Of a DNA stretch of 64,000 nucleotides, positions 1-9,544 are shown piece after piece. Origin of the DNA: Falsochrobactrum shanghaiense (GTDB taxonomy: Bacteria > Pseudomonadota > Alphaproteobacteria > Rhizobiales > Rhizobiaceae). The stretch spans positions 580,809 through 644,808 of the forward strand of contig NZ_QGDB01000003.1 of assembly GCF_003149535.1 (NCBI RefSeq), given 5' to 3'. The notes below the pieces were generated by a model. It worked only from the letters and a program-made list of their open reading frames with translations, searched no databases and was not told where the DNA came from. A program made the position numbers and the translations under genes. How positions within the stretch are numbered: the stretch's first letter is position 1; every line of letters starts with the position of its first letter.

Positions 1-410
1 TCGATACCATCCAGCGCAACAAGCGCAGCCTCGGCCTGCGCCTTGGCCCGGCCATAATCATCGCCGGGCCGCGGGGCCAGTTTCATATCCGGTGTCAGCG
101 GGGATGGATTGCCCGCAACCGTGTAGATGGTTGAAACGAAGATGAAGCGCTGCACCCCCGCCTGCCGGGCTTTTTGCGCCAGATCGACTGTCAGGCGATG
201 GTTTATGGCGTCGAATTCATCCGCCTGCGGGCGCGCACTGCCTGTGCGATGGGCAAGGGCGGCGCAATGAATGACGGTTTCGACACTCGAAAAATCGGGG
301 TCGGAAAGCGCGGAGCGCGAGAGCCGCCGGACCTCATGTCCCGATTCTTCCAGATGGCGTGAAAGTGCGCTTCCGATAAAACCACCGGCTCCGGTAACGG
401 CGACCCTCAT
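1..410 (-). CDS. NAD-dependent epimerase/dehydratase, 3' end outside window
   Basis: The minus-strand frame begins at the ATG complementary to 408-410 and runs off position 1, leaving about 136 N-terminal residues. It opens with a Rossmann nucleotide-binding motif (VTGAGGFIGSAL, residues 4-15) and has an HCAALAH segment, an FVSTIY segment and a YGRAK motif that matches the YxxxK catalytic pair of extended short-chain dehydrogenases (UDP-sugar epimerase type). Its start overlaps the stop of hdaA by ATGA, so it is probably the last gene of a permease-hdaA-epimerase operon. The family is secure; the sugar-nucleotide substrate cannot be told from this fragment. No ORF for it is visible on the opposite strand with comparable features. 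Confidence 0.85.
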   Translation of the reverse strand, partial: MRVAVTGAGGFIGSALSRHLEESGHEVRRLSRSALSDPDFSSVETVIHCAALAHRTGSARPQADEFDAINHRLTVDLAQKARQAGVQRFIFVSTIYTVAGNPSPLTPDMKLAPRPGDDYGRAKAQAEAALVALDGI

Positions 411-1105
411 CCTCCGTTCTCACCGGTTTTCGAAAGCACATGCGCGGCCAGCGTGCGGGTGATGCGGGTTTTCTGCTCCAGCGCGGCGCGGTCGAGCCGC
501 TCGACAAGGCGGATGGCCGAGAGAAGCGAGCGCTCCATGCGGCTGACGAGATAGCTCACGACATGCGGCTCGACGCTGACCTGCCGGTCGGCGAACAGTT
601 TATAGACGACCCCCGAAAGCAGAAGATCGTCCGGCTCGGCGATTTCGACGACAGTGGCAGCTTTCAGCCGGGAAGCAAGATCGGGCAAGGCCACATTCCA
701 GTTGATAGGACGATGGCGTGATGTCATCAGCAGCGATGGTCCCGGCCCCTGCGCCGCATTCAGCCGGACGCTGTTGATCAGATGAAAAAGACCTGTTTCA
801 TCAAAGGGTTCGTCGCCGATATTATCAATCAGAATCGGCCGCTCGGCAGCAATTGCGACGGCTTCCTGCGTGATGGATTTCGGATCGAGCAAAAGCGCGC
901 CGGTCGTCGCGCGCCAGATTTCCGCAAGATGCGTCTTGCCTGCGCCAGTGGGTCCGGCAAGGACTGCCACCGGTGTCAGCCAGTTCGGCCAGCGGTCGAT
1001 AAGTTCCACTGCCGTATGATTGGATGCGGTGACGATAAGATCGTCGCGATGATAGGCGGGCTGATGCTCAAGATTAAGCGGAATCTGGCGCGGTGCGTCA
1101 ATCAT
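407..1105 (-). CDS. hdaA: DnaA-related replication regulator HdaA
   Basis: About 232 residues. Near the N-terminus is QIPLNL (residues 7-12), resembling the beta-clamp binding peptide of Hda proteins. A Walker A motif GPTGAGKT follows at 51-58 and an ILIDNIGD segment takes the Walker B position; the C-terminal DnaA DNA-binding domain is absent. Hda/HdaA proteins bind the sliding clamp and stimulate ATP hydrolysis by DnaA, limiting re-initiation of chromosome replication. I chose the ATG at 1105 over an upstream ATG at 1135 because homologues begin just before the clamp motif. It lies 39 bases after the permease gene on the same strand and overlaps the next gene by four bases, which suggests co-translation. 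Confidence 0.85.
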   Translation of the reverse strand: MIDAPRQIPLNLEHQPAYHRDDLIVTASNHTAVELIDRWPNWLTPVAVLAGPTGAGKTHLAEIWRATTGALLLDPKSITQEAVAIAAERPILIDNIGDEPFDETGLFHLINSVRLNAAQGPGPSLLMTSRHRPINWNVALPDLASRLKAATVVEIAEPDDLLLSGVVYKLFADRQVSVEPHVVSYLVSRMERSLLSAIRLVERLDRAALEQKTRITRTLAAHVLSKTGENGG

Positions 1106-1144
1106 CGCTGCCTCCTGCATTTCCCGCCCGGTCATTCTTCAGTC

Positions 1145-2389
1145 TCATTGCTTCTCGCCCGTATTCTCGCCAACCTCGATAAGCGGCCCCGCCTCGGAAT
1201 CGGGTGGCTTATTGAGCGGATCGTACATCGGGGAATGCAGATAGCGGTTCAGGGCAAAGCGTACAAGGACCGCAACGGCTGCGGCAGCGGGGACAGCGAC
1301 CAGCATTCCCGTGAACCCGAACAGGGAACCGAAGGCAAATAATGCGAACATCAACCACACCGGATGCAGCCCGACGGAAGAACCGACGAGCTTGGGCTGA
1401 AGAATATTGCCTTCCACAAACTGGCCGAAAAGAAATACCGCAGCAACCACCACGATCATGAACCAGTCAGGCCAGAACTGCATCAGTGCCACACCCATGG
1501 CGAGAGTCAGGCCGATAAAGGAGCCGACATAAGGAATAAAGCTGATAAGTCCGGCAAAAAAGCCGATCAGCAGGCCAAAGTTGAGGCCGGTCAGGGTAAG
1601 ACCGATGGCATAATAGGTGCCCAGAATAAGGCACAGGGTTCCCTGCCCGCGGATGAAGCCTGCGACAGCCGCATCCATTTCGCGTGCAATGCGCCGAACC
1701 GTATAAAGCTGGGAGCGCGGCACCCAGGAATCGATCCTTGCAACCATATGGTCCCAGTCGAGCAGCATATAGAATGCGACCACGGGCGTGACGACGAAAA
1801 GTCCCGCAATATCGATGAGGGATTTCCCCGAATTCCACAGCGACTCGAGCAGCGTCGATAAAAATCCGGCGCTCTGCTGAAGCAATGCGCTGAGATTTTC
1901 GCGAATGACGGAGCTATCGATGCCGATATAACGCTTGAGCCAGTACGAATTCTCATTGGCGAGCAGCGACTGTACCTGTGAAACATAGTCAGGCAGCTTG
2001 GAGATGAAATCGACAAGCTGGGTGGCGAGAATCGGGATGACGATCATCAGGCCGACAACCAGCGTCGCCAGAAAGGCCAGCAGGATGAGGACAGTAGCGG
2101 CCAGTCGCGAAAGCCCCCATCGCTCCAGCCGGTCGGCCACCGGATCGAGAAAATAGGCCAGCGCCATACCCGCCACGAAAGGCAGCAGCACCGAGCTGAA
2201 AACGACGAGGAACAGCACGAATACGGCCATCGCGGCAAACCAGAAGACCGCCTGACGGCGGATGGTCGTGCCCGTCAAACCGCCGCCCACCTCCACATTG
2301 ACATGAATGTCGCCATCGCGCGCCGTGGCGTCCGATTGCGGTATCGTTTTGTTTACGCTCCCGCGCGCTGGCGCTGGTTTTTTCACCAT
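1145..2389 (-). CDS. AI-2E family (PerM-type) transporter
   Basis: About 414 residues, rich in hydrophobic segments: a pair near the N-terminus (residues 45-100), a long soluble middle part, and a cluster of membrane helices in the C-terminal half with [14 protein letters not shown], typical of the AI-2 exporter-like/PerM superfamily. The longer frame could start at 2503, but the [10 protein letters not shown] start at 2389 gives a normal family length. The first 40 or so residues are polar. It is divergent from purM and upstream of hdaA, an arrangement I remember as common in Rhizobiales. The transported substrate is unknown; the AI-2E label is a family name, not evidence for autoinducer transport. 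Confidence 0.8.
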   Translation of the reverse strand: MVKKPAPARGSVNKTIPQSDATARDGDIHVNVEVGGGLTGTTIRRQAVFWFAAMAVFVLFLVVFSSVLLPFVAGMALAYFLDPVADRLERWGLSRLAATVLILLAFLATLVVGLMIVIPILATQLVDFISKLPDYVSQVQSLLANENSYWLKRYIGIDSSVIRENLSALLQQSAGFLSTLLESLWNSGKSLIDIAGLFVVTPVVAFYMLLDWDHMVARIDSWVPRSQLYTVRRIAREMDAAVAGFIRGQGTLCLILGTYYAIGLTLTGLNFGLLIGFFAGLISFIPYVGSFIGLTLAMGVALMQFWPDWFMIVVVAAVFLFGQFVEGNILQPKLVGSSVGLHPVWLMFALFAFGSLFGFTGMLVAVPAAAAVAVLVRFALNRYLHSPMYDPLNKPPDSEAGPLIEVGENTGEKQ

Positions 2390-2653
2390 GTGGATCCATT
2401 CTCTGCAAATGCAGTTCCGGGCTGTGCTATAACAGGACCGGGTTACTTTTATCGCAATGGCCTGGCGGAAGAAAGCGGCGAGAGCGAAGAAGCGTGCGGA
2501 CATTGGTGCAAGCCTCCCATATTGAGAAGTTTCGACAGATTATCGCGCTGTTTTGTGCTTTTCCTGCCCGCCGGTCTTGCAGGCCACGCAATCTCGTGCC
2601 ATTGCGCGCGTAAAGGTTCCCCCGCGCATAGCGCCGAGTTTCAGGAGCATGTC

Positions 2654-3745
2654 ATGACCGTGGAAAACAACCCTGCCAGCCAGACCGATAGCAAGACAGG
2701 GCTTACCTATGCGCAGGCTGGCGTCGATATTGATGCCGGGAACCTGATGGTCGACAAGATCAAACCGCTGGTGCGATCCACACGCCGCCCCGGCGCGGAT
2801 GGCGAGATCGGCGGTTTCGGCGGCCTGTTCGATTTGAAAGCTGCCGGTTTCACCGATCCGGTTCTGGTCGCCGCCAATGATGGTGTGGGCACCAAGCTCA
2901 AGATCGCAATCGATGCCGACAAGCACGACACGGTCGGTATCGATCTGGTCGCCATGTGCGTCAACGATCTCGTCGTGCAGGGTGCGGAGCCGCTGTTCTT
3001 TCTCGATTATTTTGCCACCGGCAAACTCTCGCCCGATCAGGGCGTGGCCATCGTTTCGGGCATTGCCGAAGGCTGTCTTCAGGCCGGATGCGCGCTGATC
3101 GGCGGCGAAACGGCGGAAATGCCCGGCATGTATCGCGATGGTGATTATGATCTTGCGGGCTTTGCCGTGGGTGCCGCAGAACGCAACCGTCTTTTGCCGC
3201 GCGGCGATGTTGGCGAGGGCGACATCATTTTCGGGCTCCCCTCTTCGGGCGTTCATTCCAACGGTTTTTCGCTGGTGCGGCGCATCGTGGAAATGTCGGG
3301 CCTTGGCTGGAAATCCGAAGCGCCATTCCAGCCCGGTTCAACGCTCGGTGAAGCATTGCTCACCCCGACGCGCATATATGTGAAGCCCTTGCTGGCGGCG
3401 ATCCGCGCATCCGATGGCATCAAGGCGCTGGCGCATATCACCGGCGGCGGCTTCCCCGATAATATTCCGCGCGTCCTGCCACAAGGACTTGCCGCAGAAA
3501 TCAATCTCGAGGCAATCGCCGTTCCGCCGGTCTTCTCATGGCTTGCCAAAACCGGCAGCGTGGAAGCGCTTGAAATGCTGCGCACATTCAATTGCGGCAT
3601 CGGCATGATCGTGGTCGTAAGTCCGGACAAGGCAGACGAAGTCGTCGCAGCCCTTGCTGCCGAAGGTGAAAAGGCAATCACGCTGGGCCGCATGGTCAAG
3701 CGCGAAGGTGATGGTGTCGTCTATCAGGGTGCGCTTGCTCTATGA
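2654..3745 (+). CDS. purM: Phosphoribosylformylglycinamidine cyclo-ligase
   Basis: About 363 residues. AIR synthetase closes the imidazole ring of the purine precursor with ATP. Visible family features are the N-terminal [12 protein letters not shown] segment, [20 protein letters not shown], the [11 protein letters not shown] loop, the [13 protein letters not shown] motif and [13 protein letters not shown] near the C-terminal domain. An AGGAG ribosome-binding site at 2643-2647 precedes the ATG at 2654, so the longer upstream frame was not used. The stop overlaps the purN start by ATGA, so the two purine genes are translationally coupled. They are divergent from the permease-hdaA operon. Confidence 0.97.
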   Translation: MTVENNPASQTDSKTGLTYAQAGVDIDAGNLMVDKIKPLVRSTRRPGADGEIGGFGGLFDLKAAGFTDPVLVAANDGVGTKLKIAIDADKHDTVGIDLVAMCVNDLVVQGAEPLFFLDYFATGKLSPDQGVAIVSGIAEGCLQAGCALIGGETAEMPGMYRDGDYDLAGFAVGAAERNRLLPRGDVGEGDIIFGLPSSGVHSNGFSLVRRIVEMSGLGWKSEAPFQPGSTLGEALLTPTRIYVKPLLAAIRASDGIKALAHITGGGFPDNIPRVLPQGLAAEINLEAIAVPPVFSWLAKTGSVEALEMLRTFNCGIGMIVVVSPDKADEVVAALAAEGEKAITLGRMVKREGDGVVYQGALAL

Positions 3746-4362
3746 GCCGCAAACGGGTCGTCATTTTTATTTCAGGCGGCGGCTCCAATATGGAGGCGCT
3801 GATCGCTGCCACGCAGGCAACCGATTATCCGGCTGAAATTGTAGCGGTCTTTTCCGACAAGGCGGATGCGGGCGGGCTTGCCAAGGCACAGGCAGCGGGC
3901 ATTGCCACGCAGGTTTTCACGCGCAAGGATTATGCATCCAAAGACGCGCATGAAGAGGCGATCCTCGCCGCTCTCTCAGAGATCAGGCCCGACATCATAT
4001 GTCTGGCAGGTTATATGCGGCTTTTATCGGCGCGCTTCATCACGCTTTATGAAGGGCGTATTCTCAATATCCACCCTTCTCTCCTGCCGCTTTTTCCCGG
4101 ACTGAACACGCATCAGCGCGCGCTCGACTCCGGCATGAAGCTTGCGGGCTGCACCGTGCATCTGGTGACCGAAGCCATGGATGAAGGCCCTATTCTGGCG
4201 CAGGCTGCGGTTCCTGTCTGCTCCGGCGACACCAGCGAAACGCTTGCCGCGCGTGTATTGAAGGCGGAACACAGCATTTACGCACGGGCCTTGCGTCAAT
4301 TCGCCGCCGGAGAAGCCCCGGGCAATGCAGCACAGCAAGATGCAATGATCATCAGCCTGTAA
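3742..4362 (+). CDS. purN: Phosphoribosylglycinamide formyltransferase
   Basis: 206 residues, the usual size for the folate-dependent enzyme that formylates GAR in purine synthesis. The N-terminal [13 protein letters not shown] binds the phosphoribosyl substrate. [14 protein letters not shown] carries the catalytic Asn-His region, and [13 protein letters not shown] holds the catalytic aspartate. The start codon overlaps the purM stop (ATGA). Nothing unusual is seen in the reading frame. Confidence 0.97.
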   Translation: MSRKRVVIFISGGGSNMEALIAATQATDYPAEIVAVFSDKADAGGLAKAQAAGIATQVFTRKDYASKDAHEEAILAALSEIRPDIICLAGYMRLLSARFITLYEGRILNIHPSLLPLFPGLNTHQRALDSGMKLAGCTVHLVTEAMDEGPILAQAAVPVCSGDTSETLAARVLKAEHSIYARALRQFAAGEAPGNAAQQDAMIISL

Positions 4363-4519
4363 GCTGTGTGGCGCCAGCGCATCGCCTCATGATTTTTGCG
4401 CGCCAAAACTTTAATTCGGGAACGAGCGCCCTAAGTCAGACGTTGGGAAGCTGTATAGGGCTTTTCATCAGAGGCGTCGCCGCCTCATTCAATATGCTTA
4501 ATAGAAGAGGACAAATATC

Positions 4520-5044
4520 ATGTCTCTCCGCTTTTCGACTTCCTTCCTGTCCGCCATGGCTGTCATTTCCGGCGTGGCGCTGACCGTTCCGGCAATCGCT
4601 GCGGATATGGTTCCGCCGCCCACATCCGGGCGCACCCAGCCGCGCTCGGAAGTTGGCACATTGACCTGCGACATCTCACCGGCAATCGGCGTGATCATCG
4701 GCAGCCAACAGGATGTGGACTGCGTGTTCAAGCCCATACGCGGCCATGGTCCGGTTGAATATTATACCGGTAATATCACCAAGCTGGGCGTCGATGTCGG
4801 CTTCATCAATGGCGGCACGGTCGCCTGGGCCGTATGGGCACCCACGGTTCGCCCGCAAGGCGCGCTCAAGGGCCGCTATGTCGGCGCGTCCGCCAATGCC
4901 GCGATCGGGATCGGGGCAGGCACGAATATTCTGACCGGCGGTTCCTGGAAAACGATCTCGCTGCAACCGATTTCGGTGCAGGGCCAGAAGGGCCTCAATG
5001 CAGCCGTTGGCCTTTCCAAGCTCAAGCTGAACTATGTAGGCTGA
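4520..5044 (+). CDS. Secreted DUF992 family protein
   Basis: 174 residues. A signal peptide covers about residues 1-27, ending AIAAD. The mature part has two cysteines (LTCDISP and QDVDCVF), a glycine-rich middle and a repeated GAGTN/GGSWKTISLQP C-terminal part, matching the DUF992 family found in alphaproteobacteria as I recall it. The function is unknown; a periplasmic or outer-membrane-associated beta-rich protein is likely. A GAGGAC sequence shortly before the ATG can serve as ribosome-binding site. It follows purN after about 160 bases and is closed by a strong hairpin terminator at 5057-5091, so it may be its own transcription unit. Confidence 0.75.
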   Translation: MSLRFSTSFLSAMAVISGVALTVPAIAADMVPPPTSGRTQPRSEVGTLTCDISPAIGVIIGSQQDVDCVFKPIRGHGPVEYYTGNITKLGVDVGFINGGTVAWAVWAPTVRPQGALKGRYVGASANAAIGIGAGTNILTGGSWKTISLQPISVQGQKGLNAAVGLSKLKLNYVG

Positions 5045-5056
5045 TTTCTAACCTAA

Positions 5057-5091
5057 CCCCGCGCCCCAATATTTACGGCGCGGGGGCTTTT
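5057..5091 (+). terminator. Intrinsic terminator after the DUF992 gene
   Basis: Arms CCCCGCGCC (5057-5065) and GGCGCGGGG (5077-5085) with an 11-base loop are followed by GCTTTT. The right arm lies inside the last codons of the convergent molybdopterin oxidoreductase gene, whose stop is in the loop. Confidence 0.8.
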
Positions 5092-7196
5092 CTGATCCAG
5101 ATCTTTGTATCGTGAACCGCAAGTCCGCCATAAGGCGCGGGCGCATCGGCTCCGGTCAGCGTGTTGATCCCCTCGCCGCGCTCGAAGGCGGAATTGGGAA
5201 AAATCCCCTCTGAAATAACCACACCGCGCTTGTGACCCGCACGAATACAGGCATGAAGCACGACTTCACCGCGATGGTTGCCGATTTCAATCCGCTCGCC
5301 ATCGGCAATGCCAAGTCTTGCTGCATCTTCAGGATGGATGAGCAATTGCGGACGCATTTCCTTGACGGAAGAAGTCGGCGTTTCGGCGAAAGTCGAATTG
5401 AGGAAATTATGGGCAGGCGATGTCGCAAGGCGGAAAGGATGCTCCTCATCGGCTGCTTCGATCACTTCCCAATGGTCAGGAAATTGCGGCATCATCTGAT
5501 AAGGCCCCTGCAATCCCATTGATTGCGGAGGCCTGTTTGGCGCAAGGCTTCCCAGCCAGTCGGGGCGGAAGCGGAACTTGCCGTCCGGCCATTTGAAGCC
5601 ATGGATATAATGCGCTTCCTCAAAGGGCGGCTGTATATCCACGAAGCGCTTTTGCTTCAATTCGTCAAAATGCGGCAGATCGCTTTTGGCGTTCATATTG
5701 TCGATCAGCGTGCGTTCATCGAGATCGAAACCGGGCAAATGCCCCACCCCCAGCCGTTTCGCCAGTTCATTGATGACATAGAGATTCGGCTGCGCTTCGG
5801 CATGAGCTTCGATCAGCTTCGGCCCCAGCACCACATGCTGCTGGCCGCCGCCACGATAAATATCGTCATGCTCAAGAAAGGTGGTGGCGGGCAGGACGAC
5901 ATCGGCCATTTTCGCCGTATCGGTCATGAACTGCTCATGCACCACGGTAAAAAGGTCTTTGCGCGCAAAGCCTTCACGCACCAGACGCTGTTCGGGCGTC
6001 ACATTCATCGGATTGGTGTTCTGGATGAGCAGCGCCTTGACAGGCGGGCCGTCGTAAAGCGCCTCACGGTCGCCGGTCAGAATTCGGCCAATCTTCGACT
6101 GGTCGAGATAGCGAATTCCGTTCTTCTGGAAAGCGCGGCCTTCGATCTCGCGCTTGTCCATGCGGAAAATGTCGGAATTGGAATGAAACGCGCCGCCTCC
6201 CTCATATTGGAAGGCCCCGGTCACGCAGGCGATGGAAGCCGCAGCGTGCATATTGACCGCGCCGTTGCGCTGGCGGGTAAAGCCATAGCCAAGGCGGAAG
6301 AAGGTGCGCTTCGTCTTGCCGACAAGATGGGCGAAAGCCTCAATTTCCGCAACCGACAGTCCGGTAATTCCCGCAGCCCATTGCGGGGTGCGGGTTTGCA
6401 AATGCGCTTCAAGCCCCTTCGGGTCGTCGGTATAGCGCTCAAGATAATCCCGGTCGGCAAGGCCGTCGCGAAACAGCACATGCATCACCGCGCAGGCAAA
6501 GGCTCCATCGGTGCCGGGTTTGAGTACGATGCCCATATCGGCCTGCCGCACGGTTGCATTGGCGTAGATGTCGATGACGACGATCTTTGCGCCGCGCTCT
6601 TTACGCGCCCGCACCGCATGGGTCATGACATTGACCTGCGTGGCTGCGGCATTGGTGCCCCAGATAACCACCACATCGGCTTTGGCCATTTCGCGCGGGT
6701 CAGGCCCCGTCAGGCTGCCGGTTCCGGCAAAATAGCCGGTCCAGGCAGTATTGGTGCAATAGCTGTCAAACTGGTTCGAATAGCCCTTGGCATGACGCAG
6801 GCGGTGAATGGAATCACGCTGCACCAGCCCCATCGTGCCGGCATAATAAAAGGGCCAGACGCTCTCGCTGCCGAAATCCTGCTCGGCCTTCTCAAAGCGC
6901 TCTGCGACAAGATCAAGCGCTGCTTCCCATGATGCCCGCTTCCATTCGCCCCCGCCCTTGCGGCCTGCGCGCAGCAGCGGATATTTCAGCCGGTCGGGAT
7001 GATGGGCGCGCTCGGCATAGCGCGCGACCTTGGCGCAGATGACGCCAGCGGTATAGCTGTTGTCCTTTGCGCCGCGCACGCGGCCAATGGTGCGTTCGTC
7101 CAGCAACTCGATGTCGAGCGCGCAGGTGGACGGGCAATCATGCGGACAGGCGGAATGGCCGATTGTGATATTCGCTCTGGTGGATATTTGGCTCAT
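5073..7196 (-). CDS. Molybdopterin-dependent oxidoreductase (DMSO reductase/FdhF-like)
   Basis: 707 residues. An N-terminal [4Fe-4S] motif is formed by Cys17, Cys21, Cys25 and Cys54 (C-x3-C-x3-C-x28-C). The molybdopterin-binding regions follow, including WGTNAAATQVNVM, IVVIDIYAN, LIQNTNPMNVTP and the C-terminal molydopterin dinucleotide-binding domain with ATSPAHNFLNSTF and RGEVVLHA. Cys147 (in FDSYCTNTAW) may ligate the molybdenum, but I infer this from position only. There is no Tat-type twin arginine signal, so it is probably cytoplasmic. No electron-transfer subunit, membrane anchor or FdhD-type chaperone adjoins it. The substrate is unknown; 'formate dehydrogenase' should not be assumed. 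moaD and moaE, for cofactor synthesis, lie about 7 kb away. Confidence 0.88.
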   Translation of the reverse strand: MSQISTRANITIGHSACPHDCPSTCALDIELLDERTIGRVRGAKDNSYTAGVICAKVARYAERAHHPDRLKYPLLRAGRKGGGEWKRASWEAALDLVAERFEKAEQDFGSESVWPFYYAGTMGLVQRDSIHRLRHAKGYSNQFDSYCTNTAWTGYFAGTGSLTGPDPREMAKADVVVIWGTNAAATQVNVMTHAVRARKERGAKIVVIDIYANATVRQADMGIVLKPGTDGAFACAVMHVLFRDGLADRDYLERYTDDPKGLEAHLQTRTPQWAAGITGLSVAEIEAFAHLVGKTKRTFFRLGYGFTRQRNGAVNMHAAASIACVTGAFQYEGGGAFHSNSDIFRMDKREIEGRAFQKNGIRYLDQSKIGRILTGDREALYDGPPVKALLIQNTNPMNVTPEQRLVREGFARKDLFTVVHEQFMTDTAKMADVVLPATTFLEHDDIYRGGGQQHVVLGPKLIEAHAEAQPNLYVINELAKRLGVGHLPGFDLDERTLIDNMNAKSDLPHFDELKQKRFVDIQPPFEEAHYIHGFKWPDGKFRFRPDWLGSLAPNRPPQSMGLQGPYQMMPQFPDHWEVIEAADEEHPFRLATSPAHNFLNSTFAETPTSSVKEMRPQLLIHPEDAARLGIADGERIEIGNHRGEVVLHACIRAGHKRGVVISEGIFPNSAFERGEGINTLTGADAPAPYGGLAVHDTKIWIRKAPAP

Positions 7197-7337
7197 GCTA
7201 TTTCCTTACCGCAGGCCCGCAGCCCCGCAAACAGATTTCTGCGGCGGCGTACCGTGAAGGATGGACGACGATTTTATGTCACAATAAAACGACTGCGTAT
7301 ATTGCTGAAAGAGGCAAGGCATGAAACAAGCGCAATC

Positions 7338-8210
7338 ATGAATTACCGCCACGCCTATCATGCTGGAAACTTTGCCGACGTCGTCAAGCACGTCATCCTT
7401 TCGCGCATCATCGAATATCTCAAACATAAGGATCAGGCCTTCCGCGTCATCGATACCCATGCGGGGATCGGGCTTTACGATCTCCATGCAACCGAAGCGG
7501 AGAAAACCGGCGAGTGGAACGGCGGCATCGGGCGGGTGGTCGATGCAGAAAAAAACGGGCGGATCGAGCCGCAGGCTGTCGAACTGCTCACGCCCTATCT
7601 TGAAGCCGTTCGCGCGGTCAACCCGCAAGGCGGGCTGCGACACTATCCCGGTTCACCCTTGCTGACACGCCATTTACTGCGCAGGCAGGATCGTCTTTCG
7701 GCACTCGAACTGCATCCGCAGGACGCGGCCAGACTTGCGAGGCTCTTTGCCGGGGACATTCAGGTGCGTGTCATCGAACTGGATGGCTGGCTGTCGCTTG
7801 GCGCGCATCTGCCGCCCAAGGAAAAGCGCGGGCTGATTCTGGTCGACCCGCCTTTTGAAAAGGAAGGCGAGTTTGATCGTCTTGTTGACGGGCTTGTCAA
7901 AGCGCATCGGCGCTTTTCGGGCGGCATCTATGCGTTCTGGTATCCCGTCAAGGATCGCGGGCAAGTGGAGCGCTTCACAAGGCGCCTGCGGGAAACGGGC
8001 ATTGCCAAGATCCTGCAGATAGAGCTTGCGATTCGCGGCGCTTCGCCGGAGCCGCGCCTTGACGGTACGGGCATGATTATCGTCAATCCGCCCTATACAC
8101 TCGAAAGTGAGATGCAAATTCTGCTTCCCTGCCTTAATCGATTGCTGAGTGAAGAAAAGGGAAGCAATTTCCGTATGCAATGGATACGCAGCGAGACGGA
8201 TCGCTCTTGA
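7338..8210 (+). CDS. rlmJ: 23S rRNA (adenine-N6) methyltransferase RlmJ
   Basis: 290 residues. The N-terminal MNYRHAYHAGNFADVVKH is the hallmark of RlmJ (DUF519, formerly ComJ/YhiR), which methylates A2030 of 23S rRNA in E. coli using S-adenosylmethionine. DTHAGIGLYDL corresponds to the cofactor-binding loop and LVDPPFE to the DPPY-type catalytic motif of N6-adenine methyltransferases. The ATG at 7338 was chosen because it starts exactly at the conserved N-terminus; the upstream extension is not conserved-looking. It is divergent from the molybdoenzyme gene. Confidence 0.93.
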   Translation: MNYRHAYHAGNFADVVKHVILSRIIEYLKHKDQAFRVIDTHAGIGLYDLHATEAEKTGEWNGGIGRVVDAEKNGRIEPQAVELLTPYLEAVRAVNPQGGLRHYPGSPLLTRHLLRRQDRLSALELHPQDAARLARLFAGDIQVRVIELDGWLSLGAHLPPKEKRGLILVDPPFEKEGEFDRLVDGLVKAHRRFSGGIYAFWYPVKDRGQVERFTRRLRETGIAKILQIELAIRGASPEPRLDGTGMIIVNPPYTLESEMQILLPCLNRLLSEEKGSNFRMQWIRSETDRS

Positions 8211-8278
8211 CCCGCGTGGATTGCTGAAAGAAACTGCTTGCAAAGAATTAGCCCCGGATTGCAGGACAGGAAAAAGAC

Positions 8279-8746
8279 ATGCAACGCAAGTTGAACCGCA
8301 TCGGACAGTTTTCGAAGGCTGCTTTTCTGGCCGCTTCCATTCTTCCCCTGACGATTGCCTCCCTGCCCGCAAGCGCGGCGGACTATGTTGCACCCGCTCC
8401 CGCAGGCGTCAGCGATGCCGGACTGTGCAGCCAGCAGAGCGTGCTGCGCAGCGTGGTGGCCGATTTCGGCTATCAGGTACGCCATGTACCCAATCTTCCG
8501 CAGGTCGCCATTTCCGCCATGAGCGATGTGCGGCTGACGCGCTATGAACCCAAGACCAATCCTGCGGAAATCGAGCGCACCTATTGCAAGGCAACGGCGG
8601 TGCTGAGCGACGGTCAATATCGTTCCGTGTGGTATATGGTCGAGGAAGGTCAGGGGTTTGCGGGCGTCGGGCAGAATGTCGAATTCTGCGTCGACGGCTT
8701 CGACCGCTGGAACGTCTATGATGCCAATTGCCGCGTTCTGCGCTAA
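8279..8746 (+). CDS. Secreted cysteine-containing protein of unknown function
   Basis: 155 residues with a clear signal peptide (about residues 1-33, ending ASAADY). The mature part contains four cysteines (GLCSQQ, RTYCKA, EFCVDG, ANCRVL), which could form two disulfides in the periplasm. I do not recognise a named domain. The stop codon shares one base with the start of the RNase T2 gene (TAATG, 8744-8748), so the two are translationally coupled and both products go to the periplasm or outside. AGGAAAAAGAC before the ATG is a plausible ribosome-binding site. A role as partner, chaperone or inhibitor of the RNase is only a guess from the coupling. Confidence 0.7.
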   Translation: MQRKLNRIGQFSKAAFLAASILPLTIASLPASAADYVAPAPAGVSDAGLCSQQSVLRSVVADFGYQVRHVPNLPQVAISAMSDVRLTRYEPKTNPAEIERTYCKATAVLSDGQYRSVWYMVEEGQGFAGVGQNVEFCVDGFDRWNVYDANCRVLR

Positions 8747-9423
8747 TGCTGCGCAAGCTGGCGGTGATTCCAGCTCTACTTGTCGCATCTGCTCTGGCCG
8801 CGCCTTCCGGCACGGCGCAGGAGATGGGCAACAGCCGCCCCGGCGATTTCGATTTTTACGTGCTCGCCCTGTCGTGGTCGCCCAGCTATTGCGCACTGGA
8901 AGGCCCAAGGGCCAACAGGCAGCAATGCGGCTCCGGCAGGCCATTCGGTTTTGTCGTGCATGGCTTGTGGCCCCAGAATGAATGGGGCTATCCCGCCAAT
9001 TGCTCGCTGGACGGCAGCGGCAATCGCGGCAGCTATGTCCCCCGCCAGGTTTTGTCGGGTCTATCCGACATCATGCCCTCCACCGGGCTTGCAGCCTATC
9101 AATGGCGCAAACATGGAAGCTGCTCGGGCCTTGGCCAGCGCGATTATTTTGCAACCATGCGACAGGCGCACGAACAGGTGAACATCCCGCCCAGCCTGCG
9201 CAATCTTGCCACCGGACGGCGGGTCGATCCGATGCTGATCGAAAAGGCTTTCATCGCAGCCAATCCGGGCATGAAGGCGGGCGGCATTTCGGTTTCCTGC
9301 CAGAGAAATCATCTTCAGGAAGTGCGCATCTGCATGAGCAAGGATCTGGATTTTCGCAGCTGCAAGCAGGTTGACGCCAATGCCTGCCGCAGCCGCTCGG
9401 TTCTCATGCCCGCTTCGCGTTAA
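8746..9423 (+). CDS. Secreted ribonuclease T2
   Basis: About 225 residues from the ATG at 8746. It has a signal peptide (residues 1-25) and both catalytic sequences of the T2 RNase family: FVVHGLWPQN (CAS I) and WRKHGSC (CAS II), each with the active-site histidine. Eight cysteines suggest an oxidised extracytoplasmic enzyme. T2 RNases cleave single-stranded RNA through a 2',3'-cyclic phosphate. In bacteria they are usually periplasmic and serve nutrient scavenging (as in E. coli RNase I). The start is inside the stop of the preceding secreted gene; an in-frame ATG at 8728 lies within that gene and would damage the signal peptide. A palindromic repeat follows at once. Confidence 0.93.
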   Translation: MLRKLAVIPALLVASALAAPSGTAQEMGNSRPGDFDFYVLALSWSPSYCALEGPRANRQQCGSGRPFGFVVHGLWPQNEWGYPANCSLDGSGNRGSYVPRQVLSGLSDIMPSTGLAAYQWRKHGSCSGLGQRDYFATMRQAHEQVNIPPSLRNLATGRRVDPMLIEKAFIAANPGMKAGGISVSCQRNHLQEVRICMSKDLDFRSCKQVDANACRSRSVLMPASR

Positions 9424-9528
9424 AGCGTGTCGCGATCTTTCAGATTCGCTCCTTGCGCTTTAAGTTGTTGTTTTTACGCATGTCGTTATCCCGAAACCGG
9501 TTCCCACTTTCGGGCGACATGCTCTAGA
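9424..9528. repeat. Bru-RS-like palindromic intergenic repeat, copy 1
   Basis: About 105 bases between the RNase T2 stop and the omp25 terminator. Its right half (9468-9525) contains TTTTTACGCATGTCGTTATC and the palindromic core with CCGAAACCGGTTCCCACTTT, shared almost exactly with 58973-59022 and partly with 51864-51909. The ends, GCGTGTCGC and GGGCGACATGC, are partly inverted. It resembles the Bru-RS family of Brucella as I recall it; it has no ORF. Confidence 0.75.
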
Positions 9529-9544
9529 CCATTCCCAGCAACAA

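Noticed and set aside
5523..6932. Long plus-strand frame (469 codons) antisense to the molybdopterin oxidoreductase
   Set aside because: A shadow produced by high GC third positions; the minus-strand product has a full set of cofactor motifs.
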